Positions 6,500 through 14,847 of a stretch of 18,772 nt of DNA are shown here, one piece after another. The number at the start of each line of letters is the position of its first letter. The stretch's first letter is position 1. Under the pieces are notes generated by a model that worked only from the letters and a program-made list of their open reading frames with translations, searched no databases and was not told the DNA's origin. The translations under genes and the position numbers were made by a program. This DNA comes from an uncultured Oscillospiraceae bacterium (GTDB lineage: Bacteria > Bacillota > Clostridia > Oscillospirales > Oscillospiraceae), in assembly GCA_934572365.1 (NCBI GenBank), contig CAKTKX010000010.1:1-18772 (forward strand), given 5' to 3'.

Positions 6500-6537
6500 G
6501 TTGTCATAAAAAATAAGAAAAGGAGGATTTTTTCAAA

Positions 6538-8742
6538 ATGAAAAAGTTCAACAAGATCGTGAGTCTGCTGCTGGCTCTGGTCATGGTTCTGAGTCTGGCT
6601 GCCTGCGGCGGCAAGACCACCACCCCCAGCACCACTGCTCCCGTTGCCGCGACCGAGGCAACTGCGGCTGCTGAGTACGTAGACCCCTATGCCGACATCC
6701 GCGATGACTACGACGCTCTGTCCGAGGCCATCTACAATGACGTGCTGGGCGACTTCATCACGGCCTATGACGCCGGTAAGGCGGTCACCGACAATGTCTC
6801 CGAGCGTTACGCTCTGATGGCCATTGCCGAGGCCAAGCTGCTGGAGTCCGCCACCCTGATGCCCCTGACCGCAAAGGGCGGCAACTATGCCATCTCCCGT
6901 GTGGCTCCCTACACCTTTTCCAGTGTTCTGTGGGGCAATGACGCCCAGCGTTATCACAACGCCATCGTCACCACCGAGCCCATCAAGACCGCTGACCGTG
7001 ACGAGCTGAAGGCTCTGTGGGCCGAGCTGAAGGGCACCGGCACCTACGCTGCCGAGGCTACCAAGCTGCTGGAGAGCAAGGGCTACACCATTAAGGACAC
7101 CTACGCTCCCGGCGGCAAGTTCTCCTCCGATCCCCAGACCTGGGACATTCTGGCTACCTCCCGTGCTGCTGACGCCGAGGCCATTGTCAACACCTACGAC
7201 GGCCTGGTCGAGTACGACTGCGAGAACGTCATGCAGCCCGCTCTGGCTGAGAGCTGGGAAGTTTCCGACGACGGCCTGACCTACACCTTCCACCTGCGTC
7301 AGGGCGCGAAGTGGGTCGACTCTCAGGGCCGTGAGGTCGGCGAAGTGAAGGCTGACGACTTTGTTGCCGGTATGCAGCACATGATGGACGTCATGGGCGG
7401 CCTGGAGTACCTGATCGAGGGCATCATTGTCAATGCCAGCGAATACATCTCCGGCGACGTCACCGACTTTGCTGAGGTCGGCGTCAAGGCCGTTGACGAC
7501 TACACCGTCGAGTACACCCTCTGCCAGCCCACCTCCTTCTTCATGACCATGCTGGGCTACAATGTGTTTGCTCCTATGAGCCGCAGCTACTACGAGTCCA
7601 AGGGCGGCAAGTTCGGTGCCGACTTCGACAACTCTGCTGCTTCCTACACCTACGGCAAGACCCCCAGTGACATCGCTTACTGCGGTCCTTACCTGGTGTC
7701 CAACTTCACCTCCGAGAACACCATCGTGTTCACCGCGAACCCCGCTTACTGGAACAAGGACAACATCACCATCAAGACCCTGACTTGGCTGTACAACGAC
7801 GGCCAGGACGCTCTGAAGGCCTACAACGACACCATGTCCGGTGTTCTGGACGGCGCCGGCCTGAACGCCTCCGCTGCTGAGCAGGCCAAGACCGACGGCG
7901 TGTTTGACACCCTGGCCTACGTTTCCGCCACCGACGCGACTACCTTCAGCGCGTTCCTGAACGTCAACCGTGCCGCTACCTCCAACGTCAATGACGGCTC
8001 CGTCGTCTCTCCCAAAGATGGCGACGAGGAGGCTATGACCCGTACCAACGCCGCCTTCCTGAACGTACACTTCCGCCGCGCCATCATGTTCGCGCTGGAT
8101 CGTGCCACCTACAACGCTCAGACCGTCGGTGAAGACCTGAAGTACGCTTCCATGGTCAACACCTACACCCCCGGCAACTTCGTGTCTCTGGAAGAGGACA
8201 CCACCGTTGACATCAACGGCACTGCCACCACCTTCCCCGCCGGCACCTACTACGGCGCCATCGTGCAGGCTCAGATCGACGCTGACGGCCTGACCATCAA
8301 GGTGTGGGATCCCGAGGCCGAAGGCGGCGTTGGTTCCTCCACTCAGTTTGACGGCTGGTACAACCCCGATGAGGCTGCTGCCGAGCTGGCCACCGCTGTT
8401 GAAGAGCTGGCTGCTGAGGGCGTCGAGGTTTCCGCTGAGAACCCCATCTACATGGATATCCCCTACTTCTCCGGTTCCGAAGCTTACGGCAACCGCGCCA
8501 ATGCCCTGAAGAAGTCCATTGAGACTGTCCTGGGCGGCGCCGTGATCGTCAACCTGGTTGAGTGCGTTGATTCCAACGCCTGGTACTACGCCGGCTACTA
8601 CACCGACTTCGGTTATGAAGCCAACTACGACTTCTACGATGTCTCCGGCTGGGGCCCCGACTACGGCGATCCTCAGACCTATCTGGATACTTTCCTGCCC
8701 GATTACGCTGGCTACATGGTCAAGTGCATCGGCCTGTTCTAA
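6538..8742 (+). CDS. amiA: Oligopeptide-binding lipoprotein (SBP family 5, AmiA/OppA-like), apparently circularly permuted
   Basis: A 734-residue extracellular lipoprotein that captures peptides for the Ami permease. The signal peptide (1-22) ends in lipobox LAAC with Cys23, then a Thr/Ala linker to about 47. Residues 196-734 read as the family-5 binding fold: LAESWEVSDDGLTYTFHLRQ (236-255), then GAKWVDSQGREVGEVKADDF, and finally GWGPDYGDPQTYLDTFLP (704-721). The protein stops 13 residues later. In AmiA-type proteins about 130 residues normally follow that motif, containing a RY..YA.AQAWL..S...P helix and a conserved tail. A segment of exactly that kind (SERYALMAIAEAKLLESATL, then MPLTAKGGNYAISRVAPY; about 52-165) lies instead at the N-terminus. 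Codon use (AAC, TTC, GCT, GAC) suggests very high expression. The ATG has AGGAGG 11 bases upstream. Confidence 0.9.
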   Translation: MKKFNKIVSLLLALVMVLSLAACGGKTTTPSTTAPVAATEATAAAEYVDPYADIRDDYDALSEAIYNDVLGDFITAYDAGKAVTDNVSERYALMAIAEAKLLESATLMPLTAKGGNYAISRVAPYTFSSVLWGNDAQRYHNAIVTTEPIKTADRDELKALWAELKGTGTYAAEATKLLESKGYTIKDTYAPGGKFSSDPQTWDILATSRAADAEAIVNTYDGLVEYDCENVMQPALAESWEVSDDGLTYTFHLRQGAKWVDSQGREVGEVKADDFVAGMQHMMDVMGGLEYLIEGIIVNASEYISGDVTDFAEVGVKAVDDYTVEYTLCQPTSFFMTMLGYNVFAPMSRSYYESKGGKFGADFDNSAASYTYGKTPSDIAYCGPYLVSNFTSENTIVFTANPAYWNKDNITIKTLTWLYNDGQDALKAYNDTMSGVLDGAGLNASAAEQAKTDGVFDTLAYVSATDATTFSAFLNVNRAATSNVNDGSVVSPKDGDEEAMTRTNAAFLNVHFRRAIMFALDRATYNAQTVGEDLKYASMVNTYTPGNFVSLEEDTTVDINGTATTFPAGTYYGAIVQAQIDADGLTIKVWDPEAEGGVGSSTQFDGWYNPDEAAAELATAVEELAAEGVEVSAENPIYMDIPYFSGSEAYGNRANALKKSIETVLGGAVIVNLVECVDSNAWYYAGYYTDFGYEANYDFYDVSGWGPDYGDPQTYLDTFLPDYAGYMVKCIGLF

Positions 8743-8779
8743 GAGCCTGATTGGTCGATTTCGGTAATTCAAAACACGG

Positions 8780-8808
8780 TGGAGGATGGACTTCGCGTCC
8801 ATCCTCCA
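8780..8808 (+). repeat. Hairpin shortly after amiA (stabiliser or weak terminator)
   Basis: TGGAGGATGGAC (8780-8791) and GTCCATCCTCCA (8797-8808) pair perfectly over 12 bp with loop TTCGC, 37 bases after the amiA stop. No U-tract follows. It probably shields the 3' end of a short amiA message, with partial read-through into amiC. Confidence 0.7.
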
Positions 8809-8846
8809 TCGGTGCATCCAATGACACCGAAGAAAAGCATGCATAG

Positions 8847-8936
8847 AGCGCTGCCCTCAGCGTTCCGCACTGCAATTTGGGAGGCTTTCGACTTTTTTCG
8901 AAGCTTTCCGGGCGCGAATCCGCTGAGGGCAGCGCT
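8847..8936. repeat. Long inverted repeat with 16-bp perfect arms, possible mobile palindromic element
   Basis: AGCGCTGCCCTCAGCG (8847-8862) and CGCTGAGGGCAGCGCT (8921-8936) are exact inverse complements around a 58-base interior. The interior holds a further imperfect stem around the TCGA boxes near 8888-8902. The overall form resembles a small extragenic palindromic or MITE-like repeat inserted between amiA and amiC. No transposase or target duplication was identified. Confidence 0.55.
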
Positions 8937-8966
8937 TTACCGTGAGCGCTGATACTCGTTTTATCC

Positions 8967-9101
8967 GGCCGCTGTTTCAGCAGCCGCAAAAAACGCAAGT
9001 CCATACATTTCTCGCCGCTGTCGGCGGCCTGCGAAGGATTCGCAGGATAAAATGGTCAACACCATTTTATCGGGAAATGGTACGAACGGCAGGCAACTGC
9101 C
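8967..9101. repeat. Run of five short hairpins upstream of amiC
   Basis: Successive stems are GGC-GCTG/CAGC-GCC (8967-8985), CGCCG/CGGCG (9013-9026), CTGCGAA/TTCGCAG with a three-base loop (9029-9045), GATAAAATGGT/ACCATTTTATC (9046-9056 with 9061-9071) and GGCAG/CTGCC (9088-9101). Together with the two preceding entries they fill nearly all of the 391-base gap between amiA and amiC. No convincing promoter is visible in the gap. Confidence 0.6.
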
Positions 9102-9133
9102 CTTCTATCACCGAATGAGATGAGAGATGTTCT

Positions 9134-10711
9134 ATGACGAGATATTTGATTAACCGAATCCTTCGGGGTATTTGCTCGATGGTAATCGTGGTCGGCATCG
9201 TCATGGTGATGGTCTATTCCGCACTGGACCGGAACCTGATTTTTGCCGCCGACTCCATGTATACCCGCGTGAAGTCCAACGCCAAGGAAGTATACATGAT
9301 GCAGCAGTGGGAACGCTATGGCTATGTGGATTACGTTCCCTACTCGGACTATATGCGCCAGCTTGTCCGTGACGACGAGATCACCCAGGAGCAGTACAGC
9401 GCTGCCATCACCTTTGGCAACAAGGCGAGCCAGGACAGCGACGAGGCCGCGGAGTTTATCCGGCGCTTCACCGAGGAATACGAATCCAAGGGCTACAAGG
9501 TCGTCCGTCTGGACGGCAAAATGAAAGGCAAGACCAAGAAATATCAGGACGGCGGCGAGCCGCGCCTGTACGCCTACAGGAACATTCCCGTTCTCATGCG
9601 TCTTGTCAACTATTTCAAAAACCTGATCACCGTCGATAACATCCACTATGTGGAGGATGAGATCGAGGATCGGGGCATTACCTTCACCCTCCGTGACCCG
9701 GTTTACGGCGGCGAAAAGTTCTCGCCAGCGGTGATGGGTACGGGTACGCAGTATAAGTACCTGTTCTATTTCGATGATTCCTTCCCCTTCATTCACCAGA
9801 ATCTGGTGAAGATCAACCTGGGTCTTTCCTACTCCATCCGCCAGGGCATTGACGTGTTCCAGACCATGACGGAATCGCAGGGTTCCTATGCCTATTCCAC
9901 CGTGACCTATCCCACCGGGTCGGTTTCCGAGTCGGCCGACGATCTGCACTCGGCTTCCTATATCTCCGGCTCCCTTGCCGGCGGCGGCCCCGTGGTCAAG
10001 GCCAGCTTTGTGGATGATTACACCAACATTTCCACAAACAAGAACGGCATGTCCAAAATCGGCTACTCCTTCACCATCGGCATCATCGCCGTGTTCCTTT
10101 CCTATTTGATCGGTGTCCCGGTTGGCATCATCATGGCGCTGCGGAAGGATAAGCTGATGGATCACATCGGCACGTTCTATATTGTGTTTATTACCGCGGT
10201 TCCCTCCCTTGCCTATATTTTCCTGTTCAAATCTCTGGGCGGCAGGTTTGGATTGCCCACGACCTTTGATATGGAGAATCCCACCTGGCTTATGTATGTG
10301 CTGCCCATCATCTCATTGTCCCTGCCCTCCATCGCCAGCCTGATGAAGTGGCTGCGGCGGTATATGATCGATCAGATGAACTCCGATTACGTCAAGTTCG
10401 CCCGGAGCGGCGGCCTGTCCGAAGGGGAAATTTTCCGGAAGCACATTCTGAAAAACGCCATCATTCCCATTGTCCATGACATCCCCGCCAGCATTCTGTT
10501 CGCCCTCACCGGTGCGATCATCACCGAGCGGGTGTACGTGGTTCCCGGCGTCGGCAACATGCTGACCCGCGCCATCAACGCTTACGACAACGGCGTGATC
10601 GTCGGTATGGTTCTCTTTTATGCCGTGCTGACCGTGACCTCCGTCATCCTGGGCGACGTGCTGATGTCCGTTTTGGACCCCAGAATTTCCTTTACGGCAA
10701 AAGCGAGGTAA
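9134..10711 (+). CDS. amiC: Oligopeptide ABC transporter permease AmiC/OppB
   Basis: A 525-residue membrane protein. One N-terminal membrane helix (about 8-30, RGICSMVIVVGIVMVMVYSA) is followed by an extracytoplasmic domain of about 270 residues. A standard BPD_transp_1 permease domain with about five helices occupies about 312-520. The EAA coupling loop begins VKFARSGGLSEGEIFRKHIL (from residue 420), and the C-terminus has DPRISFT. The large ectodomain and phrases such as NLIFAADSMYTRV, ERYGYVDYV, YKYLFYFDDSFPFIHQN and LVKINLGLSYS match streptococcal AmiC. Ordinary OppB proteins are about 300-330 residues and lack this domain. The ATG at 9134 is preceded by only a weak GAGATGAGAGATG ribosome site. 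It pairs with AmiD six bases downstream to form the channel. Confidence 0.92.
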   Translation: MTRYLINRILRGICSMVIVVGIVMVMVYSALDRNLIFAADSMYTRVKSNAKEVYMMQQWERYGYVDYVPYSDYMRQLVRDDEITQEQYSAAITFGNKASQDSDEAAEFIRRFTEEYESKGYKVVRLDGKMKGKTKKYQDGGEPRLYAYRNIPVLMRLVNYFKNLITVDNIHYVEDEIEDRGITFTLRDPVYGGEKFSPAVMGTGTQYKYLFYFDDSFPFIHQNLVKINLGLSYSIRQGIDVFQTMTESQGSYAYSTVTYPTGSVSESADDLHSASYISGSLAGGGPVVKASFVDDYTNISTNKNGMSKIGYSFTIGIIAVFLSYLIGVPVGIIMALRKDKLMDHIGTFYIVFITAVPSLAYIFLFKSLGGRFGLPTTFDMENPTWLMYVLPIISLSLPSIASLMKWLRRYMIDQMNSDYVKFARSGGLSEGEIFRKHILKNAIIPIVHDIPASILFALTGAIITERVYVVPGVGNMLTRAINAYDNGVIVGMVLFYAVLTVTSVILGDVLMSVLDPRISFTAKAR

Positions 10712-10717
10712 CCGACT

Positions 10718-11707
10718 ATGAACGAGAAAAAAATCGATTTAAGCGATCTGAATATGACGGACGAGGAGCTGTTCGCTCCCGTCAACCACGACGAGCTGGA
10801 ATCCGAACGGATCACCGCCCCCCGGTACTCCTACTGGCATTCCGTGTTCCGCGTGTTCTTTAAGAAAAAGATCAACACCGTGCTGCTGCTGATCCTGGCA
10901 GTGCTGCTGCTGTTCACCTATGTGTACCCCCTGATCATCCACTATGACGCGGCGGTGGATCCCTATATCAACCTGATGGACTCCACGGCCAAGCACTTAG
11001 GCCCCAAGGCCGCCATGGCGAAGTTCGGAAATAATATCCACTGGATCTTCGGCAGCGGCTCCGCCGGTCAGTCCACCTTTGACGCAGTGTGGTACGGCTC
11101 CAGCATTTCCGTTTCTCTGGCACTGGTGTGCGCCCTCATTAACATGACCGTGGGCGTTGTGATCGGCGCCGTCTGGGGCTTCAGCAAGAAAGTGGACTTG
11201 TTCATGACGGAGGTTTACAACGTCATTGCCAACATCCCCAGCATTCTGCTGATTTCCGTCATCGTGCTGATCATGTCCGCTTCCTTCTGGACAATGGTCT
11301 TCGCCTTGACCATCACCGGCTGGATCGGCATCGCCTACTTTATCCGCACCCAGGTCATCATCATCCGTGACCGTGAGTACAACCTGGCTTCCCGGTGCCT
11401 GGGTACACCCATCACCCGCATCGCGTCGAAGAATATTCTGCCCTTCATGACCTCCGTCATTGTGACCCTGGCCGCGGCGGAAATTCCCTCCTACACTTCC
11501 TATGAAGTGTTCCTGAGCTACATCGGCATGGGTCTTAAGGACATGTCCCTGGGCAAGCTGATCGAGGCTTCCCAGAACGCCATGCAGACCCCCGGCTGGG
11601 AGATCGAATTCTGGACGCCTGTGGCCGTCGCCTCCATCATCACCGTTGTGCTGTATGTGGTTGGCCAGAATCTGGGCGACGCTTCCGACCCCAGAACCCA
11701 TATGTAA
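10718..11707 (+). CDS. amiD: Oligopeptide ABC transporter permease AmiD/OppC
   Basis: A 329-residue permease subunit. A cytoplasmic N-terminus carries ITAPRYSYWHSVFRVFFKKK (about 29-48) before the first membrane helix. An extracytoplasmic segment includes HWIFGSGSAGQSTFDAVWYG, the typical HWFGTD-x-G region of OppC proteins. The five-helix permease core contains the EAA loop EYNLASRCLGTPITRIASKN (from about 220). The C-terminus ends VGQNLGDASDPRTHM, nearly the same as streptococcal AmiD (VGQNLADASDPRTH). The ATG is six bases after the amiC stop, with GCGAGG overlapping that stop, so the genes are translationally linked. Together AmiC and AmiD make the peptide-conducting pore. Confidence 0.93.
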   Translation: MNEKKIDLSDLNMTDEELFAPVNHDELESERITAPRYSYWHSVFRVFFKKKINTVLLLILAVLLLFTYVYPLIIHYDAAVDPYINLMDSTAKHLGPKAAMAKFGNNIHWIFGSGSAGQSTFDAVWYGSSISVSLALVCALINMTVGVVIGAVWGFSKKVDLFMTEVYNVIANIPSILLISVIVLIMSASFWTMVFALTITGWIGIAYFIRTQVIIIRDREYNLASRCLGTPITRIASKNILPFMTSVIVTLAAAEIPSYTSYEVFLSYIGMGLKDMSLGKLIEASQNAMQTPGWEIEFWTPVAVASIITVVLYVVGQNLGDASDPRTHM

Positions 11708-11719
11708 GAGGTGGCGCGA

Positions 11720-13468
11720 ATGGATAATCAAAAAGTATTGCTGTCCGTTGAGAACCTGCACGTGAATTTCCGGGTTCGCGGAAGGACCCTGTCTGCCATT
11801 CGGGGCATCTCTCTGGACTTCTATGAAAATGAATCCATCGCCATCGTGGGCGAGTCCGGCTCCGGCAAGTCCGTGTTTACCAAGACCTTTGCCGGTATGC
11901 TGGATACCAACGGCTACATCAGCGAGGGTTCCATCATCTTCAACGACGACGAGCTTTCGGACACGAAGGTTTCCTTGGACGCCCAGGCGAAGCGGCTCAT
12001 TGCCAATACCTGGGAGAAGCTGAACAAGTACTCCCAGCTGGAGTTTGGCGCGAAGACATACTGCGCCATGCGGGAGCTTGAGCAGGAGAAAAAGTCCAGA
12101 GAAGGCCTGAGCGAGGAGGAAAATCAGAACATTTCCGCCAAAATCGACGACCTGACCTTCCGCCGCACCGAGCTGTACAACCACAAGCTGACCATCGACC
12201 CCAAAAAGGAGCGGGAGCGCCATAAGGAGGTTTCCGCCGAAATCGACGCTCTGGATGCCGAGATCAAGGCGCTGCAAAAGGAACACGCCGCCGTGGCCGC
12301 TGCCCACAAGCAGGCGGCGAGGAACGACACCGCGTACCGCAAGCACTTCGACGAGCGGATGGGAGAACTGAAGGCGGAGTATGCCAGGCAGATTTCCACC
12401 CCCATTTCCGAGGATACCAAGGCGCGCAACGAGATCATCGCCAAGGAAATTTACCTGTCCGTCGGCCGCTATCCCATGTTCAAGCGCTTAAGGCTCATTG
12501 GTAAGCTGCTCAGCAGCTTCAAGGACGCCATGTCCGTGGGCAAGGATCTGAGCAGCGACGAGGTGCGTAATTCCGTGTTCGACGAGGTGGTCTTCCGGGT
12601 CAAATACCTGGACGAGACCGAGGATATGCTCCACGGCACCTGCGTCATCAACCTGGCCAAGATCCGGTATTCCAAGGACTGGACGCAGATTCGCGGCGGC
12701 AAGATCGCCACGGTGTTCCAGGATCCCATGACCTCCCTGAACCCCATCATCACCATCGGCAAGCAGATCACCTCCGTTATCCTCAAGCACCAGAACTGCT
12801 CTGAGCTGGAGGCGAGAGAGCGGGCTTTGGTGCTGATGAAGAAGGTGGGCATTCCCAATGCGGAATCCCGGTTCGACGATTACCCCTTCCAGTATTCCGG
12901 CGGTATGCGCCAGCGTATCGTTATCGCCATCGCCCTGTCCTGCCAGCCGAAAATTCTGATCTGCGACGAGCCGACCACCGCTCTGGACGTGACCATTCAG
13001 GCGCAGATCCTGAAGCTGATCAAGGATCTGCAGAAGGAATTCGGCTACACCATCGTCTTCATCACCCATGACCTGGGCGTTGTGGCCAACGTGGCCGACC
13101 GGGTCGCGGTGCTTTACGGCGGTCAGGTCGTGGAGCTGGGTACCTGCGAGGAAGTGTTCTACGATCCCAGACATCCCTACACCTGGGCGCTTCTGTCCAG
13201 CCTTCCTCAGCTGGCGCAGCGGAACACCAAGCTTTACTCCATCACCGGCACGCCCCCGTCTCTGTACAATAAGATCGTGGGCGACGCCTTTGCTCCCCGG
13301 AATCCCTACTGCCTGGAGATCGACACGCTGCGGGAGCCGCCTATGTTCCAGGTCTCCGAGACCCACTTTGCCAAGACCTGGCTGCTGGATCCAAGAGCAC
13401 CGAAGGTGGAAAAGCCCGAAATCATCCAAAACATCCACGAGAAGCTTGTGGAAGCATTCAACATTTAA
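11720..13468 (+). CDS. amiE: Oligopeptide ABC transporter ATPase AmiE/OppD with a large insertion
   Basis: A 582-residue ATPase, where AmiE/OppD proteins are about 320-360. Walker A is GESGSGKS (44-51), Q-loop Q334 ([14 protein letters not shown]), signature YSGGMRQR (392-399), Walker B ILICDEP (412-418) and switch histidine H450 (ITHDLG). The C-terminal oligopeptide domain ([18 protein letters not shown], about 484-562) retains [15 protein letters not shown] and [20 protein letters not shown], as in AmiE. Lys50 and Gln334 are 284 residues apart instead of about 57. The extra segment, roughly 85-315, is charged and helical, with a Lys/Glu/Ala-rich stretch at 165-225 that looks like a coiled coil. 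Sequence resumes cleanly at [11 protein letters not shown]. The start is ATG 11720, five bases after AGAGGTGG; an in-frame GTG at 11711 lies inside that ribosome site. Confidence 0.92.
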   Translation: MDNQKVLLSVENLHVNFRVRGRTLSAIRGISLDFYENESIAIVGESGSGKSVFTKTFAGMLDTNGYISEGSIIFNDDELSDTKVSLDAQAKRLIANTWEKLNKYSQLEFGAKTYCAMRELEQEKKSREGLSEEENQNISAKIDDLTFRRTELYNHKLTIDPKKERERHKEVSAEIDALDAEIKALQKEHAAVAAAHKQAARNDTAYRKHFDERMGELKAEYARQISTPISEDTKARNEIIAKEIYLSVGRYPMFKRLRLIGKLLSSFKDAMSVGKDLSSDEVRNSVFDEVVFRVKYLDETEDMLHGTCVINLAKIRYSKDWTQIRGGKIATVFQDPMTSLNPIITIGKQITSVILKHQNCSELEARERALVLMKKVGIPNAESRFDDYPFQYSGGMRQRIVIAIALSCQPKILICDEPTTALDVTIQAQILKLIKDLQKEFGYTIVFITHDLGVVANVADRVAVLYGGQVVELGTCEEVFYDPRHPYTWALLSSLPQLAQRNTKLYSITGTPPSLYNKIVGDAFAPRNPYCLEIDTLREPPMFQVSETHFAKTWLLDPRAPKVEKPEIIQNIHEKLVEAFNI

Positions 13469-13480
13469 GGAGGATTCACT

Positions 13481-14782
13481 GTGTCTAAAGAAAAAGAAAC
13501 CGTGCGTGTTTCTCATCTACCGGAACATGGTCCTCTGGATGAGAATGGCAGAGAGATCCTGCTGAGTCTGAAAAATGTGGACATTACCTTCGGCAAAGGC
13601 GACGATGCTGTGAGGGCTGTCAAGAATGCCAGCTTCGATATTTACAAGGGCGAGACTTTCTCCCTGGTCGGCGAGTCCGGCTCCGGCAAAACCACCATCG
13701 GCCGGGCGATCATTCGGGTCAATCCCTGCGCCGCAGGCGAAATTCAGTATAAGGGCGTCCGCATTTCCGGCAAGACCCCCAAGAGCCTTGACCGGGAGGT
13801 CATCCGGAACATCCAGATGGTGTTCCAGGATCCCGCGGCGTCCCTGAACGAGCGCGCCACCGTGGACTACATCGTGTCCGAGGGCCTGTATAACTTCCAC
13901 CTGTTTGAGAACGAGGAAGACCGGGTCCGCAAGGTGGAAAACATCATCAGCGAAGTGGGCCTGCTGCCTGAGCATCTGACCCGGTATCCCCACGAGTTCT
14001 CCGGCGGCCAGCGGCAGCGTATCGGCCTTGCCAGAGCCATGGTCATGGAGCCGGAGCTGGTCGTCGCCGACGAACCCATTTCCGCGCTGGACGTTTCCAT
14101 CCGCGCCCAGGTGCTGAACCTGCTGAAAAAGTTCCAGAAGGAGCGGGACATCACTTATCTGTTCATTGCCCACGACCTGTCCATGGTGCGCCATATTTCC
14201 GACCGGATCGGCGTTATTTACAAGGGCGATATCGTGGAGATCGCGGAGGCGGAGGAGCTGTTTGATTTCCCCCTCCACCCCTATACCCGCAGCCTGATTT
14301 CTGCCATCCCCATTCCCGACCCCATTCTGGAGAAGAACAAGGTCCTCTTTACCTACGATCCTTCCGTCCACGACTACAGCGAGGACAAGCCCGAGCTGGT
14401 AGATATTGGCAATAATCACTTTGTCTACGGCAACAAGAAGGAGATCGAGGAGTACAAGGCCATCCGCGCCAAGGGCGAGAAGGTCAAGTCCATCACCATC
14501 CTGGATCCTGACGCCCCCAGACCGGAGCAGCCCGAGCAGAAGGTGGACGAGAAGGGCAGCGATGCTTTCCTGGAGACGCCGCTGCACGACACCGGCAGCA
14601 AGTGGTATTCCATTCTGTCCTTCTTCCTGCCCATTCTGGGCCTGATCGCCGCGGGCGTATTCCGCCATTTCCATCACATCCGCAACTACAGGGCATGCAA
14701 GAAAGGCGCAATCGCCGGCCTCATTACGCTGGCCGTGATCATCCTGTTCTTTGCCTTGATGTTGGTCTTTGCATTGCTATAG
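13481..14782 (+). CDS. amiF: Oligopeptide ABC transporter ATPase AmiF/OppF with two C-terminal membrane helices
   Basis: A 433-residue protein. The nucleotide-binding domain has Walker [10 protein letters not shown]-loop [14 protein letters not shown], signature [15 protein letters not shown], Walker [13 protein letters not shown] and switch [14 protein letters not shown]. The oligopeptide C-terminal domain follows, [20 protein letters not shown], then [20 protein letters not shown], which matches streptococcal AmiF (308 residues). Beyond it come about 110 residues not found in AmiF: an acidic/Pro linker and two hydrophobic helices, about 376-396 ([17 protein letters not shown]) and 410-433 ([20 protein letters not shown]). 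A basic, His-rich loop lies between them ([13 protein letters not shown]). The start is GTG at 13481 with AAGGAGG seven bases upstream. It partners AmiE as the second ATPase, here apparently membrane-anchored. Confidence 0.92.
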   Translation: MSKEKETVRVSHLPEHGPLDENGREILLSLKNVDITFGKGDDAVRAVKNASFDIYKGETFSLVGESGSGKTTIGRAIIRVNPCAAGEIQYKGVRISGKTPKSLDREVIRNIQMVFQDPAASLNERATVDYIVSEGLYNFHLFENEEDRVRKVENIISEVGLLPEHLTRYPHEFSGGQRQRIGLARAMVMEPELVVADEPISALDVSIRAQVLNLLKKFQKERDITYLFIAHDLSMVRHISDRIGVIYKGDIVEIAEAEELFDFPLHPYTRSLISAIPIPDPILEKNKVLFTYDPSVHDYSEDKPELVDIGNNHFVYGNKKEIEEYKAIRAKGEKVKSITILDPDAPRPEQPEQKVDEKGSDAFLETPLHDTGSKWYSILSFFLPILGLIAAGVFRHFHHIRNYRACKKGAIAGLITLAVIILFFALMLVFALL

Positions 14783-14793
14783 TCAAATGTTAA

Positions 14794-14820
14794 CGCGGAG
14801 CGGCGTTGTGCCGCTCCGCG
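14794..14820 (+). terminator. Strong G+C hairpin after amiF, likely partial terminator
   Basis: CGCGGAGCGGC (14794-14804) and GCCGCTCCGCG (14810-14820) form a perfect 11-bp stem with loop GTTGT. The sequence after it (CATTCTTTCC) has only an interrupted U-tract, and the next gene's ribosome site begins at 14831 with no promoter visible. Read-through into the next gene is therefore likely. Confidence 0.6.
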
Positions 14821-14847
14821 CATTCTTTCCAAGGAGTGGAAATCACC

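Noticed and set aside
6459..6509. 16-residue frame in the amiA leader (ATG at 6459), considered as a leader peptide
   Set aside because: No ribosome site beyond a weak purine run that is itself buried in a stem, no run of a single regulatory amino acid, and it overlaps the last leader hairpin.
5662..8844. Minus-strand open frame of about 1060 codons opposite amiA and the acyltransferase gene
   Set aside because: It is a shadow created by the strong codon bias of the plus-strand genes. It spans a promoter, leader and two genes, has low-complexity Gly/Val/His-rich composition, and lacks any recognisable domain or ribosome site.
8720..9004. Minus-strand 94-codon frame covering the hairpin-rich region after amiA
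   Set aside because: It overlaps the amiA 3' end and consists largely of the palindromic repeats; no good ribosome site. More likely a repeat-derived spurious frame than a gene.
10997..12346. Minus-strand open frame of 449 codons opposite amiD and amiE
   Set aside because: Gly/His/Val-rich antisense product, no motif, and it covers the junction of two well-supported plus-strand genes.
14806..14847. Upstream in-frame start for the ApbE-like protein
   Set aside because: It falls within the amiF-proximal hairpin, whereas the ATG at 14848 has AAGGAG upstream and gives a normal basic N-terminus before the membrane helix.
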